64,000 nt of DNA, taken from the NCBI GenBank assembly GCA_015057035.1, contig SVFC01000003.1, forward strand, positions 1-64,000, read 5' to 3'. The translations under genes were made by a program, and so were the position numbers. Positions within the stretch are counted from its first letter, which is position 1. Every line of letters begins with the position of its first letter. Origin of the DNA: Lachnospiraceae bacterium (GTDB taxonomy: Bacteria > Bacillota > Clostridia > Lachnospirales > Lachnospiraceae). The notes beneath the pieces are model-generated. The model was not told the origin of the DNA, searched no databases, and was given only the letters and a program-made list of their open reading frames with translations. Shown here piece by piece: positions 32,144 through 40,701 of this stretch.

Positions 32144-34237
32144 ATGGTTACATGTCCAAATTGTAAAAAGGAACTAGCTGACGGAACCAGATTCTGTATT
32201 GGCTGTGGAACGAAGCTGGAGGAAGCGCCAGTAGCGGAAGAAACACCAGTGGAAGTTGTGCCAGCAGAGAAAAAAGCCCCTGCATTCGATGTATCTAAGA
32301 TTGTGGATACAATTAAGAATGTACCTAAGAAAATGTGGGCTATTGGTGGAGGAATCCTTGCAGCAATAGTGGTAGTTATTGTGGCAGTTGTTGTGATTCT
32401 TGGTATGGCACCAAGGGCTAAACATGTAGTGTATTTAAAAGACGGTGAACTGTATCTTAGTATGTTAGATGGCAAGGAGCCAATTGAACTTACTTCAAAA
32501 TTTTCCAGTGGAGATGTTGGTAAGGACTCGGTAGCAGTTTGGTTAGCAAGACAGTATGTGAAGTTTTCAGAAGATGGCAAGAGAGTTTTCTATCCAGACA
32601 AGTGGGATAGGGATAGCTATTCTTTTGATCTGTATTACTGTAATACTTCTGGCAATGCAGAAGCAGAAAGAATTGCGAAAAATATTACAGGTTATGCAAT
32701 TACACCAGATGGAAAAACTGTATATTACGTAAGCGATGAAACTTTATATTCTCATAACTTAAAAGAAGAAACTGAGATTGAAGATGATGTTCAAGGCTTT
32801 TGGGTTTCAGAAGACGCAAAAAGAATTGTGTTTTTAGACCAGGATTATGATTTATATCAGTTGAAAAATGGAAAAGAGCCAGAAAAAATTGCAAGAGCAA
32901 TAGAACTCTGCCACGTAAATGAAGATGTGAGCAACGTATTTTACAAGGACAGAGAGGGAGACCTCTATGTTTGGAAATATGGTGCAGAAGAAGCAGAGAA
33001 GATTGATGATTCTGTATATTCTATGATTACAGGATATAACAATGGCGGTGCTTATTATGTGAAGATGAAAACCGTTACCACTACAATGGCAGACTACATT
33101 ATAGATGATTACAAAGATGCAGATGCTGCAATAGTAAAACCTGTATATCCAGATTATGATAGTTATTCATGGCCTGTAGCACCAGATTATCCATATAGCT
33201 GGGATTATGCTACATATGAAGAATACGAAGCTGCATATGCACAGTATCAGTTGGATTACGAAAAATATCAGACGGATTATGATGCAATGTACGCACAGTA
33301 TCAGAATGATATTGATCAATACTACAAGGATTATGATGCTTGGTATGCAAAGAGCGACCGTGATTATTATCGCGAACGTTTTGTAAATTATCAGTATGAT
33401 ATTAGTATGCTTGAATTGTATTATTATGATGGTACAGAATCAAAACTTGTTGTAGATAATATGGATGTGTCTTCACATAGTAATGGTCAATATTCGTTCT
33501 TGTTTGATGATATGCCACCAGTACTTACATTCTATGTATCAGAGATGGTAGGCGAAAGCGTTAAGATCAACATTAGCGAGATTTCTAGCTTAAGCACTAC
33601 AAACCGATTAATTAAAGAGTCTTTGGAAAGCAATAGACGTTTTGCAGTTGCAAGTGGAGCGGAAAGCAATGTTTTTGATGCGGGATTGGTAGAGAATTTA
33701 CACATTGCAGAAGATGGAAAACACGTATACTATTCTCCATCGGACAATACGATAACAGATACATTATACGAGATTTCTACAGATGGTTCAGTTTCCGATG
33801 CAGTAGAATATGATACTGAAGTTGGTTTTGTATGGGGCACACTCAGCAATGGTAAACCTGTGTACTTCAAAGATTATGATTATGAAGATGCAGAAGGTAC
33901 ACTATACATTGCAAAAGAAAAAATTGAAAAAGATGTTCATGATATCATTGTGCCAGTAAACGGTGGAGAGGGAATTTTCCTTTGGACAGATTCCAACGGT
34001 GATGAAGGAAATCTGTGCTATTATGATGGCAAGGATGTAGAAGAACTCCAGGATGATGTAAGTCTGTTTGATTATGGAGTAACAGAAAAAGGCGGATTTA
34101 TCGGATTAGTAGATTACAGCTATTCAAAAGAAGAAGGTAAACTGTACTACTTTGAAGGAACCAAGGAAGGTAAAGAAATTGATGAGGATGTAATCACAAT
34201 TATTACACCTTATGGATTGGTGCTAGAATATCGTTAA
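32144..34237 (+). CDS. Zinc-ribbon membrane protein with large extracellular repeat domain
   Basis: The 697-residue protein begins with a zinc ribbon (CPNCKKELADGTRFCIGCG, residues 4-23), then a Pro/Glu linker, one membrane helix at about 65-88 and a large outer domain. The domain has repeated strands of the DGKTVYYVSDETLYSHN and DGKHVYYSPSDNT kind spaced by 30-45 residues, like a beta propeller. A tyrosine/aspartate-rich helical insert (about 325-410, YEEYEAAYAQYQLDYEKYQ) splits it. The order cytosolic zinc ribbon, membrane helix, outer sensor is common in Clostridia but without a known role. AGGAGG precedes the ATG. A strong terminator follows. Confidence 0.7.
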   Translation: MVTCPNCKKELADGTRFCIGCGTKLEEAPVAEETPVEVVPAEKKAPAFDVSKIVDTIKNVPKKMWAIGGGILAAIVVVIVAVVVILGMAPRAKHVVYLKDGELYLSMLDGKEPIELTSKFSSGDVGKDSVAVWLARQYVKFSEDGKRVFYPDKWDRDSYSFDLYYCNTSGNAEAERIAKNITGYAITPDGKTVYYVSDETLYSHNLKEETEIEDDVQGFWVSEDAKRIVFLDQDYDLYQLKNGKEPEKIARAIELCHVNEDVSNVFYKDREGDLYVWKYGAEEAEKIDDSVYSMITGYNNGGAYYVKMKTVTTTMADYIIDDYKDADAAIVKPVYPDYDSYSWPVAPDYPYSWDYATYEEYEAAYAQYQLDYEKYQTDYDAMYAQYQNDIDQYYKDYDAWYAKSDRDYYRERFVNYQYDISMLELYYYDGTESKLVVDNMDVSSHSNGQYSFLFDDMPPVLTFYVSEMVGESVKINISEISSLSTTNRLIKESLESNRRFAVASGAESNVFDAGLVENLHIAEDGKHVYYSPSDNTITDTLYEISTDGSVSDAVEYDTEVGFVWGTLSNGKPVYFKDYDYEDAEGTLYIAKEKIEKDVHDIIVPVNGGEGIFLWTDSNGDEGNLCYYDGKDVEELQDDVSLFDYGVTEKGGFIGLVDYSYSKEEGKLYYFEGTKEGKEIDEDVITIITPYGLVLEYR

Positions 34238-34255
34238 ACTTCAGTTATAAAAAGA

Positions 34256-34300
34256 GGGTGTTATAACTACTTGAAAGAGTAGTTATAGCACCCTTAATTT
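34256..34300. terminator. Terminator between zinc-ribbon and SLT genes
   Basis: GGGTGTTATAACTACT at 34256-34271 pairs with 34278-34293 (one G-T pair) around a 6-base loop, followed by TTAATTTTG. It is 38 bases long, so distinct from the 32-bp hairpin elements although the ends look similar. Confidence 0.8.
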
Positions 34301-34316
34301 TGTGTGAGCAATGTTT

Positions 34317-34958
34317 TTATGAATTGTAATATTTCAATACTTTATTGATATAGCTTCTGGTGTATTCAGGTACGCCACCAGCTTTTTTTACATTGCCAGG
34401 CCCAGCATTGTATGCAGCCAGAGTCTTCTCGATGTCGCCATCATAACGTTTTAAGAAGGTGGAAAGAATCTTGGCTCCAGCCATAATGTTTTGGCGTGGG
34501 TCATATGGATTCTTGGCACCGTATTGTTTTGCTGCAGATGGCATCAGCTGCATGATTCCCATGGCACCGCATTTGCTGGTAGCATTTGGACGGAAACTGG
34601 ACTCGATGAAGGCTACAGATTTTAATAATTTTACATCAATGTTGTATTTTTCTGCCGCTTCTTTAAAGTAGGAATTCAGCTCGTCGCTACAGCATAATTT
34701 GCCTTCGTTATATACGCCTTCAGAATTGTAGGTGGTTGGAATTCGGTTGGCTTTGTCAGCTCCAGAATAGATTGGTTCCAGAGACTGGGCGCTGGCAACC
34801 TCTGCTTCTAAAAAGGCGTCTTGAATCGCAGCAATCTTACTCTCCAAATCAGTAGCAAACTCTGAACGGTCTGCTTCAATCGTAGGATTGGAAAGCTTGC
34901 TGGTAAAACGTGTGGATGCTTTTACAGATGAAATTGTCTGGTAGTCTTGAATCGTCAT
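34317..34958 (-). CDS. Lytic transglycosylase (SLT domain) without signal peptide
   Basis: The C-terminal 110 residues are a soluble lytic transglycosylase domain: AFIESSFRPNATSKCGAMG with the catalytic glutamate, GIMQLMPSAAKQYG, and AYNAGPGNVKKAGG. It cuts peptidoglycan glycan strands. The N-terminal 100 residues are polar without a signal peptide or membrane helix, so export must use another route, for example flagellar-type export or cell lysis. Start 34958 follows GGAGGTGG. It is a single gene convergent with the zinc-ribbon gene. Confidence 0.85.
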   Translation of the reverse strand: MTIQDYQTISSVKASTRFTSKLSNPTIEADRSEFATDLESKIAAIQDAFLEAEVASAQSLEPIYSGADKANRIPTTYNSEGVYNEGKLCCSDELNSYFKEAAEKYNIDVKLLKSVAFIESSFRPNATSKCGAMGIMQLMPSAAKQYGAKNPYDPRQNIMAGAKILSTFLKRYDGDIEKTLAAYNAGPGNVKKAGGVPEYTRSYINKVLKYYNS

Positions 34959-35084
34959 ATTTCCACCTCCACCATACTTTTTCACCATTATAACACAAAA
35001 TAATCTTGAAATAAATCCCAAGTTGTTGTAGTCTTAAAACTATATTTTGTTAGGAATGACCTTACGAAAGTGAAGGAGCAATAT

Positions 35085-36359
35085 ATGATGGAAAAAAATA
35101 TGGAAAAATTACCATTTGTTACAAAAGAACAGGTGGAAGAAATTGTAAAAACATATCCAACACCATTTCATCTCTATGATGAAGTGGGAATCCGTGCCAA
35201 TGCAAAAGCCGTTTGCGAAGCTTTTTCCTGGAACCCGGGATTTCGTGAGTATTTTGCAGTAAAGGCAACTCCAAATCCATTTTTGCTGGATATTTTAAAA
35301 GAATACGATATGGGCTGTGACTGTTCCTCTATGACAGAGCTTATGATGGCAAAAGCATGTGGTTTCGACGGAGCACACATTATGTTTTCTTCTAATGACA
35401 CTCCATTAGAAGAGTTTGCTTATGCCAACGAGCTTGGTGCAATCATTAACCTGGATGATTTTACTCACATCACTTGTCTGGAAGAAACCTTAGGCTATAT
35501 TCCAGAAACTATCAGCTGCCGTTACAATCCAGGCGGCGTATTTGAGATGAGTAATGGAATTATGGACAACCCTGGAGATTCCAAATATGGTATGACCAAA
35601 GAACAGCTCATTGAAGGCTTTAAGATTTTAAAAGAAAAAGGTGCAAAACACTTTGGTGTTCATGCTTTTCTTGCAAGTAATACAGTAACTAACGAATATT
35701 ATCCACAGCTTGCAAAACAATTGTTTGAATTGGTTGTGGAATTAAAAGAATTAACAGGATGCCACATTGCATTTGTAAATCTCTCTGGTGGTGTTGGTGT
35801 GCCATACCTTCCAGGTCAGGCTTCCAACGATATCTACGCCATCGGCGAAGGTGTTCACAAAGCATATGATGAAGTGTTAGTTCCAGCAGGAATGGGAGAT
35901 GTATCTATTTTTGCAGAAATGGGACGTTTTATGATGGCACCATACGGATGCCTTGTAACTCAGGCCATCCACGAGAAACATATCTATAAAGAATACATCG
36001 GTGTTGATGCCTGCGCAGTAAATCTGATGCGCCCAGCAATGTATGGTTCTTACCACCACATTACAGTTCTTGGAAAAGAAAATGCACCATGTACTGAAAC
36101 TTACGATGTAGTTGGTTCTCTCTGCGAAAACAACGACAAGTTTGCTATCGACCGTAAACTTCCTAAGATCGACAAGGGAGACTACCTTGTAATTCATGAC
36201 ACTGGCGCTCATGGTTTTGCTATGGGATACAGCTATAATGGCAAGTTGAAATCGGCAGAATTACTGCTTCAGGAAGATGGAAGTGTAAAAATGATTCGTA
36301 GAGCGGAGACACCAGCAGATTATTTTGCTACATTTGATTGTTTTGATTATAAATTCTAG
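35085..36359 (+). CDS. lysA: Diaminopimelate decarboxylase-type PLP enzyme
   Basis: A fold-III PLP decarboxylase of 424 residues. The PLP lysine is in YFAVKATPNP, the glycine motif in NLSGGVGVPY, and the C-terminal GSLCENNDKFA carries the active-site cysteine shared by decarboxylases of this group. LysA makes lysine from meso-diaminopimelate. The sequence deviates from standard LysA in several blocks (for example LASNTVTNEYYP), so a related amino-acid decarboxylase is possible. Start 35085 follows AAGGAG by 6 bases. No lysine riboswitch is seen in the 125-bp upstream gap. A terminator follows. Confidence 0.8.
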   Translation: MMEKNMEKLPFVTKEQVEEIVKTYPTPFHLYDEVGIRANAKAVCEAFSWNPGFREYFAVKATPNPFLLDILKEYDMGCDCSSMTELMMAKACGFDGAHIMFSSNDTPLEEFAYANELGAIINLDDFTHITCLEETLGYIPETISCRYNPGGVFEMSNGIMDNPGDSKYGMTKEQLIEGFKILKEKGAKHFGVHAFLASNTVTNEYYPQLAKQLFELVVELKELTGCHIAFVNLSGGVGVPYLPGQASNDIYAIGEGVHKAYDEVLVPAGMGDVSIFAEMGRFMMAPYGCLVTQAIHEKHIYKEYIGVDACAVNLMRPAMYGSYHHITVLGKENAPCTETYDVVGSLCENNDKFAIDRKLPKIDKGDYLVIHDTGAHGFAMGYSYNGKLKSAELLLQEDGSVKMIRRAETPADYFATFDCFDYKF

Positions 36360-36369
36360 CCAAGAAATA

Positions 36370-36406
36370 AAGCGGTAGAGGAGTGAGAAGTCCTTTACCG
36401 CTTTTG
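36370..36406 (+). terminator. lysA terminator
   Basis: AAGCGGTAGAGGA at 36370-36382 pairs with 36391-36403 at 12 of 13 positions, followed by TTTT. Confidence 0.8.
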
Positions 36407-36574
36407 CTCATTTAATCTCCTTTTTCCATACGAATTCATTTGATAAACCTCGTCCATTTTCCCATTTTGCAACTGCACTTTGGCTTACAAAAAGTGGTTT
36501 GATAGGGAGTAGGGTGTATTCACTTTTGATACAAGGAATGATAGAATAAGAAAAAAGAAAGGAAATTCGTAGAT

Positions 36575-37669
36575 ATGGCAAATCAAGTTATTACAATAAT
36601 ATTGGGCGTGGCATATATCATTTTATGTATCTGCTGCTTGATAGAATGCCGACGCAGAAGAAAAAATGAAACAAAGTTCATATTTTTACCACAAATTATG
36701 CTATGGATTGGCCTTATCTGTAGCGGGATGTTCTTGGTTTGTGCCTGTTTTGCTATGAAATATGAGGAAAACATCGGAGTAGTCCTATGTTTTGGATTTT
36801 TTGTTTTGCTCGGGATGTCGTTAATGCTTGGGTGGAAAAATTGTTTTATTATGTATGATAATGTTGGATTTACTCAAAAAACATTATGGGGAAAGGAACG
36901 TTATTTTACATATGACCAGGTAACTGCATTGCAAAAAGAGAGACGTAATCCGATAGATGATGTAATACTGTTTGTAAATGAGAAAAAAGTAACTTTTTCG
37001 TCGAGAACTGAAAATGCAGATTATTTTATGATGATACTGCAGTCGAGGTACAGACAGATTCATGGAAAGAAGACAATTCCTGAATTCCCGAAGCATATTC
37101 AGGAACGCGGTGGATTTAGAGCACATGTTTATAATCCGGGACAATATCTTGTTATTTTGATTGTGTTCATTGTTATGATTGTGGGAGTAGGTGCGTGGAT
37201 TGTTGTTGACAACTTGCAACCTGTTAGCGAGAACGATTGTGAGATGTATACAGTGAGCTTTTCCGCATGGGAGATTGATGACGCTGAACTGATTCTAACC
37301 ACGCCACAGATGAAGGAAAAATTTGAGATTAGAGGCTATAGAGAATATCTGTCTGGCTATAATCAGTTAACCGCAAAGTGTGATGGCCAGGTATATTTTA
37401 CGGTGTGGGCAAAGCGTATTAAGCCGAGAAGTGGACCAGCATACTTTCGTGTGGATGCTATTTCATCCGGAGAGGAGGTCTATCGTACATTTGAGGATTC
37501 CACTGCATACAACATATCAAATATTCCGTTCTATATAGGAGTTTTTGGAGTTTTCTTGATAATAGTGCTAGTAATGGCAATCCTTACTTATTTTGTAGGA
37601 AGCAATCCACAAAAATTTCCGAGATGGGTGGTTCACGTTTTCTTTAGGGAAGGTGCGATTGATATATAA
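36575..37669 (+). CDS. Membrane protein of unknown function, 364 aa
   Basis: Five or so membrane segments: two or three near the N terminus (about 5-23, 40-60, 66-85), one at about 190-212, and one near 312-340. A soluble PH-like stretch follows the first group (NCFIMYDNVGFTQKTLWGKERYFTYDQV), and a second soluble domain lies between the last two helices. No family is recognised. A GC-rich hairpin element starts 2 bases after the stop. AAAGGAAATT precedes the ATG at a slightly long distance. Confidence 0.6.
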   Translation: MANQVITIILGVAYIILCICCLIECRRRRKNETKFIFLPQIMLWIGLICSGMFLVCACFAMKYEENIGVVLCFGFFVLLGMSLMLGWKNCFIMYDNVGFTQKTLWGKERYFTYDQVTALQKERRNPIDDVILFVNEKKVTFSSRTENADYFMMILQSRYRQIHGKKTIPEFPKHIQERGGFRAHVYNPGQYLVILIVFIVMIVGVGAWIVVDNLQPVSENDCEMYTVSFSAWEIDDAELILTTPQMKEKFEIRGYREYLSGYNQLTAKCDGQVYFTVWAKRIKPRSGPAYFRVDAISSGEEVYRTFEDSTAYNISNIPFYIGVFGVFLIIVLVMAILTYFVGSNPQKFPRWVVHVFFREGAIDI

Positions 37670-37670
37670 A

Positions 37671-37748
37671 CACGGTGGACCTTTTTCCGTCGAACCGCGA
37701 CCGACGAAGCCACTTTGCGCCGACGTTCGCGGAGCCAAGACAACCGTG
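37671..37748. repeat. GC-rich structured element of about 78 bp
   Basis: The stretch is much more GC-rich than the surrounding sequence. CACGGT at 37671-37676 pairs with ACCGTG at 37743-37748; inside, CCGCGA (37695-37700) pairs with TCGCGG (37727-37732), and CCGACG occurs twice. It begins directly after the membrane-gene stop and precedes the tRNA-Leu terminator. Nested symmetry and base composition suggest an inserted repeat or structured RNA. Family not recognised. Confidence 0.55.
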
Positions 37749-37778
37749 AAACCTGGTTTCAAGGAACTGCTCGGCATA

Positions 37779-37824
37779 AAAAAGAAACGACCCTGACGTT
37801 TATACGTCAAGGTCGTTTCTTTTT
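37779..37824 (-). terminator. tRNA-Leu terminator
   Basis: A 21-base arm at 37779-37799 (starting AAAAAGAAACGACC) pairs with 37804-37824 with one mismatch around TTAT. The minus-strand reading ends in a T run just after the tRNA. Confidence 0.82.
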
Positions 37825-37826
37825 CA

Positions 37827-37909
37827 TGCAGGAGATGGGACTTGAACCCACACATAGTCACCTACGTCAGATTTTGAGTCTGATGCGTCTGCCATTCCGC
37901 CACTCCTGC
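37827..37909 (-). tRNA. tRNA-Leu (anticodon CAA)
   Basis: Minus-strand cloverleaf: acceptor GCAGGAG with CTCCTGC, anticodon stem TCAGA/TCTGA with loop CTCAAAA, a long variable arm as in class II tRNAs, T loop TTCAAGT and discriminator A. No CCA encoded. It reads TTG. Confidence 0.93.
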
Positions 37910-37930
37910 GCGTTCATTCGGAACGTATCT

Positions 37931-37959
37931 ATATTAGCATAAGACACCCTTGAATGCAA
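37931..37959 (-). promoter_or_regulatory. tRNA-Leu promoter
   Basis: On the minus strand TTGCAT (37959-37954) and TAATAT (37936-37931) are 17 bases apart, about 20 bases before the tRNA. Confidence 0.65.
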
Positions 37960-38030
37960 GAAGAAAATTTAGAAAAACCGAAAAGACTCGAAAATCTGGA
38001 GAACCACTAGTCATTGCTCTAAAATCCTAG

Positions 38031-38047
38031 TATAATACAATTGTGTT
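38031..38047 (+). promoter_or_regulatory. Candidate promoter and operator of the GGDEF gene
   Basis: TATAAT at 38031-38036 is a good -10 box; a weak -35 (TAGTCA) lies 17 bases upstream. ACAATTGT follows within an AT-rich imperfect palindrome, a possible regulator site. The mRNA leader to the start codon would be about 65 bases. Confidence 0.35.
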
Positions 38048-38111
38048 ATTATGTGCTAGCGTTAGGCTATGCATAAGATTACGTACAGAGAATGCAACAA
38101 GGAGACCTCAC

Positions 38112-40016
38112 ATGAGAAAACTTGCTATTTTTTCCGATGGCTGGAGAAAGTTTTTTAACTTTTCCTGGGTAGATGGATGCCACCAGTATGTTGTGGATCA
38201 TAATCTGGATGTGCAGATTTATGTATTCAACAGTTTTGGCGATTTTAGTGTAGATGAAAAATTCAACATTGGTGAGTTTAATATCTTCAATCTGCCAAAC
38301 TTGAAGGAGTTTGACGGGGCAATTGTGGACTTGAATAATATTCGTGATGATGAGATTCGAGAAGGAATTCTCTGGAAGATTCGTAATGCAGGAATTGCAA
38401 CCATTTCTCTTATAAATGAGATTCCAGGATTATACTATGCAGGAATCGATGATTATGCTGCAATGTATACGATTGTGGAGCATGTCATCAAAGAACACGG
38501 ATGTACCAAGTTGAATTTTGTAGGTGGTCCAATTGACAATTATCAGAATAAGGAACGTCTTCGTGCATATAAGGCAGCGTTAGAGGAGTATGGAATCGCT
38601 TACGAGGAGGAACGTGTATATCACAAAGATTACACGATTACCACAGGAGAAGCGGGTTTTCACCATTTCTTGAAACAGGGGAATATGCCAGAGGCGTTTA
38701 TTTGTGCCAATGACAACATTGCGGTTGGTTTGTGTCATACTGCGAAGATGGAAGGATATAAAATCCCAGAAGATTTGATTGTGACAGGTTTTGATAATCT
38801 GGACAAGGCTTCTTATTTTGTTCCTAAGATTACAACCGCAGGCTTTGAACGTGGGGATATCGCGTATAATGCTATGAAGCTGATGCACAACATTTGGGAG
38901 GGCCATACCGAGGAGCATTCGATTCTTGCGGAGGTAACGCATGTATTCCAGGATAGTTGCGGTTGCAAGAATGATGCTGTGCAGGTAGACCATGGCGCAT
39001 ATGTGGAAAACCATATCTTGAATGAAGACAGAGATGTTCGTATGGACAGTGCCATGATGGAATTGAAACGCGAACTGTTAGAATGTCAGTCCTTCCAGGA
39101 AATGGGCAAGCGCTTGCCAAAACATTTGGATAAGTTGAAATGTGATGCTATTTATATGATGGTGAATCCAGAAATCGCCCATTGTCAGGATTATGCCAAT
39201 GCCAGTGTGCAAGGTGAAGTGCAAAAACGCATCGTGGGATATCCTAAGGATATGGATGTAGTTATGGCGTATGTGAATGGAGAACTCATAGAAGAAATAG
39301 AACGTGTGGATGGAACTCTTCTTCCAGATATAGAGAACTCCAATGTAAATGATATCTATGTATTTTCACCGTTGCATTTTAGAGAGCATGAGGTTGGATA
39401 TCTGGCATTTAAGAACTGTGATTATTTGCTGGATAGCCAGTTGATTTTTGAGATTATGAATGTGCTTCTGGAGTCTATGGAGAATATGTATCACAGACTT
39501 CTTCTGAGCCATTTGAATGAAGAGTTGTCTCAGTTGTATGTTATGGACTCCCTGACGGGATTATATAACCGTATGGCATATAATCGTTATGCGGTACCAA
39601 TGTATCAGAATTGCATGTTGAACAAAGAAAACCTAATGGTTATGTTCGTGGATGTGGACCGTCTGAAATATATTAATGATAATTTTGGACATGATACTGG
39701 AAACGTTGCAATCAAAACCATTGCAATTGCCACATCTGGCCAGGTTCCAGAAGGTGGAATCGTAATTCGTTATGGCGGTGACGAATTCGTAGTTTTGGCT
39801 CCAAATGTGAAGCCGGAAGAGGCGGATGGAATTGTGGAGAGAATACATGCTCATATTCAAAAAATGTCAGAGGCACTAGCGTTGGGATTTGATATTACCG
39901 CAAGTATTGGATATGTAGTTGCGGATGATCCAGCGAAGAGCCTGGCAGAATATATCAATGATGCAGATGCAAAAATGTACGATATCAAACGTGAACATCA
40001 CGCAAAGAAAGCCTGA
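38112..40016 (+). CDS. Cytosolic LacI-type sensor fused to GGDEF diguanylate cyclase
   Basis: The 634-residue protein has no signal peptide, no membrane helix and no helix-turn-helix. Residues 1-290 resemble LacI/PurR ligand-binding domains: KLAIFSDGWRKFFN, GAIVDLNNI, KLNFVGGPIDNYQNKERLRAYKAAL, FICANDNIAVGL and IVTGFDNLDKA. A middle region (about 320-460) looks like a GAF-type linker. The C terminus is a GGDEF domain with DSLTGLYNRMAYN, FVDVDRLKYINDNFGHDTGN and IRYGGDEFVVL, so the active site is intact; no RxxD inhibitory site is evident. It should make cyclic di-GMP in response to an intracellular sugar or similar ligand. Start 38112 follows AAGGAG. This links a nutrient to c-di-GMP signalling. 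Confidence 0.87.
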   Translation: MRKLAIFSDGWRKFFNFSWVDGCHQYVVDHNLDVQIYVFNSFGDFSVDEKFNIGEFNIFNLPNLKEFDGAIVDLNNIRDDEIREGILWKIRNAGIATISLINEIPGLYYAGIDDYAAMYTIVEHVIKEHGCTKLNFVGGPIDNYQNKERLRAYKAALEEYGIAYEEERVYHKDYTITTGEAGFHHFLKQGNMPEAFICANDNIAVGLCHTAKMEGYKIPEDLIVTGFDNLDKASYFVPKITTAGFERGDIAYNAMKLMHNIWEGHTEEHSILAEVTHVFQDSCGCKNDAVQVDHGAYVENHILNEDRDVRMDSAMMELKRELLECQSFQEMGKRLPKHLDKLKCDAIYMMVNPEIAHCQDYANASVQGEVQKRIVGYPKDMDVVMAYVNGELIEEIERVDGTLLPDIENSNVNDIYVFSPLHFREHEVGYLAFKNCDYLLDSQLIFEIMNVLLESMENMYHRLLLSHLNEELSQLYVMDSLTGLYNRMAYNRYAVPMYQNCMLNKENLMVMFVDVDRLKYINDNFGHDTGNVAIKTIAIATSGQVPEGGIVIRYGGDEFVVLAPNVKPEEADGIVERIHAHIQKMSEALALGFDITASIGYVVADDPAKSLAEYINDADAKMYDIKREHHAKKA

Positions 40017-40029
40017 AAAGGCTTTTTTT
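40008..40029 (+). terminator. GGDEF gene terminator
   Basis: AAAGCC (40008-40013) and GGCTTT (40020-40025) form a short stem spanning the stop codon, followed by a run of T. Confidence 0.6.
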
Positions 40030-40035
40030 GTTGAC

Positions 40036-40061
40036 AAAAGTTATCGTATATGATAACTTTT
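40036..40061. promoter_or_regulatory. Inverted repeat upstream of the XRE gene
   Basis: AAAAGTTATC and GATAACTTTT, 10 bp each, flank GTATAT; TTGACA overlaps the left end at 40031-40036. This fits an operator for the small XRE protein encoded 84 bases downstream. Confidence 0.55.
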
Positions 40062-40144
40062 AGGATAGACAGAGTATCAAAAGGCAGAAAATGCTGTATT
40101 AGGGGATAGTCTGCCCAAAAACGCAAAATAAGGGAGAATTGTTT

Positions 40145-40366
40145 GTGAGTAGAAGTACAACGCCCAGAGAAGAGGTTGTGCGTCAGCTGAAGGAAGTCCG
40201 TAAGGCGGAGGGAATGACGCAGGAACATCTGGCAGAATTAGTGGGCACGAAGAAATCCAACATATCCCGTTTGGAGAGCGGTAGATATAATCCGAGTCTG
40301 GATTTTTTGGTCAAGGTTGCAGATGGCTTGGGGAAGCAGATTACGGTGAAGGTAATGTCCAAATAG
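40145..40366 (+). CDS. Small XRE-family DNA-binding protein
   Basis: A 73-residue protein consisting of one helix-turn-helix domain: QLKEVRKAEGMTQEHLAELVGTKKSNISRLESGRYNPSLDFLVKVADGLG. This is the antitoxin/repressor form of XRE. GTG at 40145 is chosen as start because GGGAG lies 7 bases upstream. An inverted repeat upstream may be its binding site. A 93-residue gene follows 35 bp downstream. Confidence 0.82.
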   Translation: MSRSTTPREEVVRQLKEVRKAEGMTQEHLAELVGTKKSNISRLESGRYNPSLDFLVKVADGLGKQITVKVMSK

Positions 40367-40401
40367 GGAAGTAAGAATGAAGGTACAAAGGGGTAATGCA
40401 T

Positions 40402-40683
40402 ATGGCAGCGAAGAAACTAGGGAATTTCACAGGGAACGATATTGAATTATGTAGAACAACCAATCATAATGCAGGAAATCAAACGGTGCAGGCATTAATG
40501 GATGCCAGTATCCCGTTTACCAAGAATTGCAAGAAGATTCCGTTTTTTAAACGTCTACAATATAATGGTGCAGATCAGATGTGGGTGATTAGTATTAACC
40601 CTCACAGATACGGTCAGGCGAGAAGAGTAATTGACCAGATTGACCTGATGTATCGTAAGAGATTAATGCTTACAAATTATTAA
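40402..40683 (+). CDS. Small protein of unknown function, paired with the XRE gene
   Basis: The 93-residue product (MAAKKLGNFTGNDIELCRTT...) is rich in N, Q, R and Y, with IPFTKNCKKIPFFKRLQYNG and WVISINPHRYGQARRVIDQID. No domain is recognised. AGGGG precedes the start by about 9 bases. It follows the XRE gene on the same strand and ends before a terminator, so the two form a unit. A regulator plus small effector or toxin-antitoxin pair is possible but not shown. Confidence 0.6.
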   Translation: MAAKKLGNFTGNDIELCRTTNHNAGNQTVQALMDASIPFTKNCKKIPFFKRLQYNGADQMWVISINPHRYGQARRVIDQIDLMYRKRLMLTNY

Positions 40684-40701
40684 ATATTTTCATTTAAAAA
40701 C

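Noticed and set aside
34256-34293. Ninth GGGTG...CACCC hairpin element
   Set aside because: It is 38 bases long, stands alone and is followed by T's, so it is an ordinary terminator.
34959-35084. Lysine riboswitch before lysA
   Set aside because: The gap is about 125 bp, too short, and no lysine-box motif is seen.
36512-36545. GGGTGTATT upstream of the 364-aa membrane protein as a hairpin element
   Set aside because: No matching ACCC end occurs 32 bp on; chance occurrence of the half-site.
37568-37861. Minus-strand frame through the GC-rich element and tRNA terminator
   Set aside because: It crosses a terminator, part of a tRNA and the end of another gene.
40145-40683. Firm toxin-antitoxin call for the XRE pair
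   Set aside because: The second protein matches no known toxin; only the layout suggests it.
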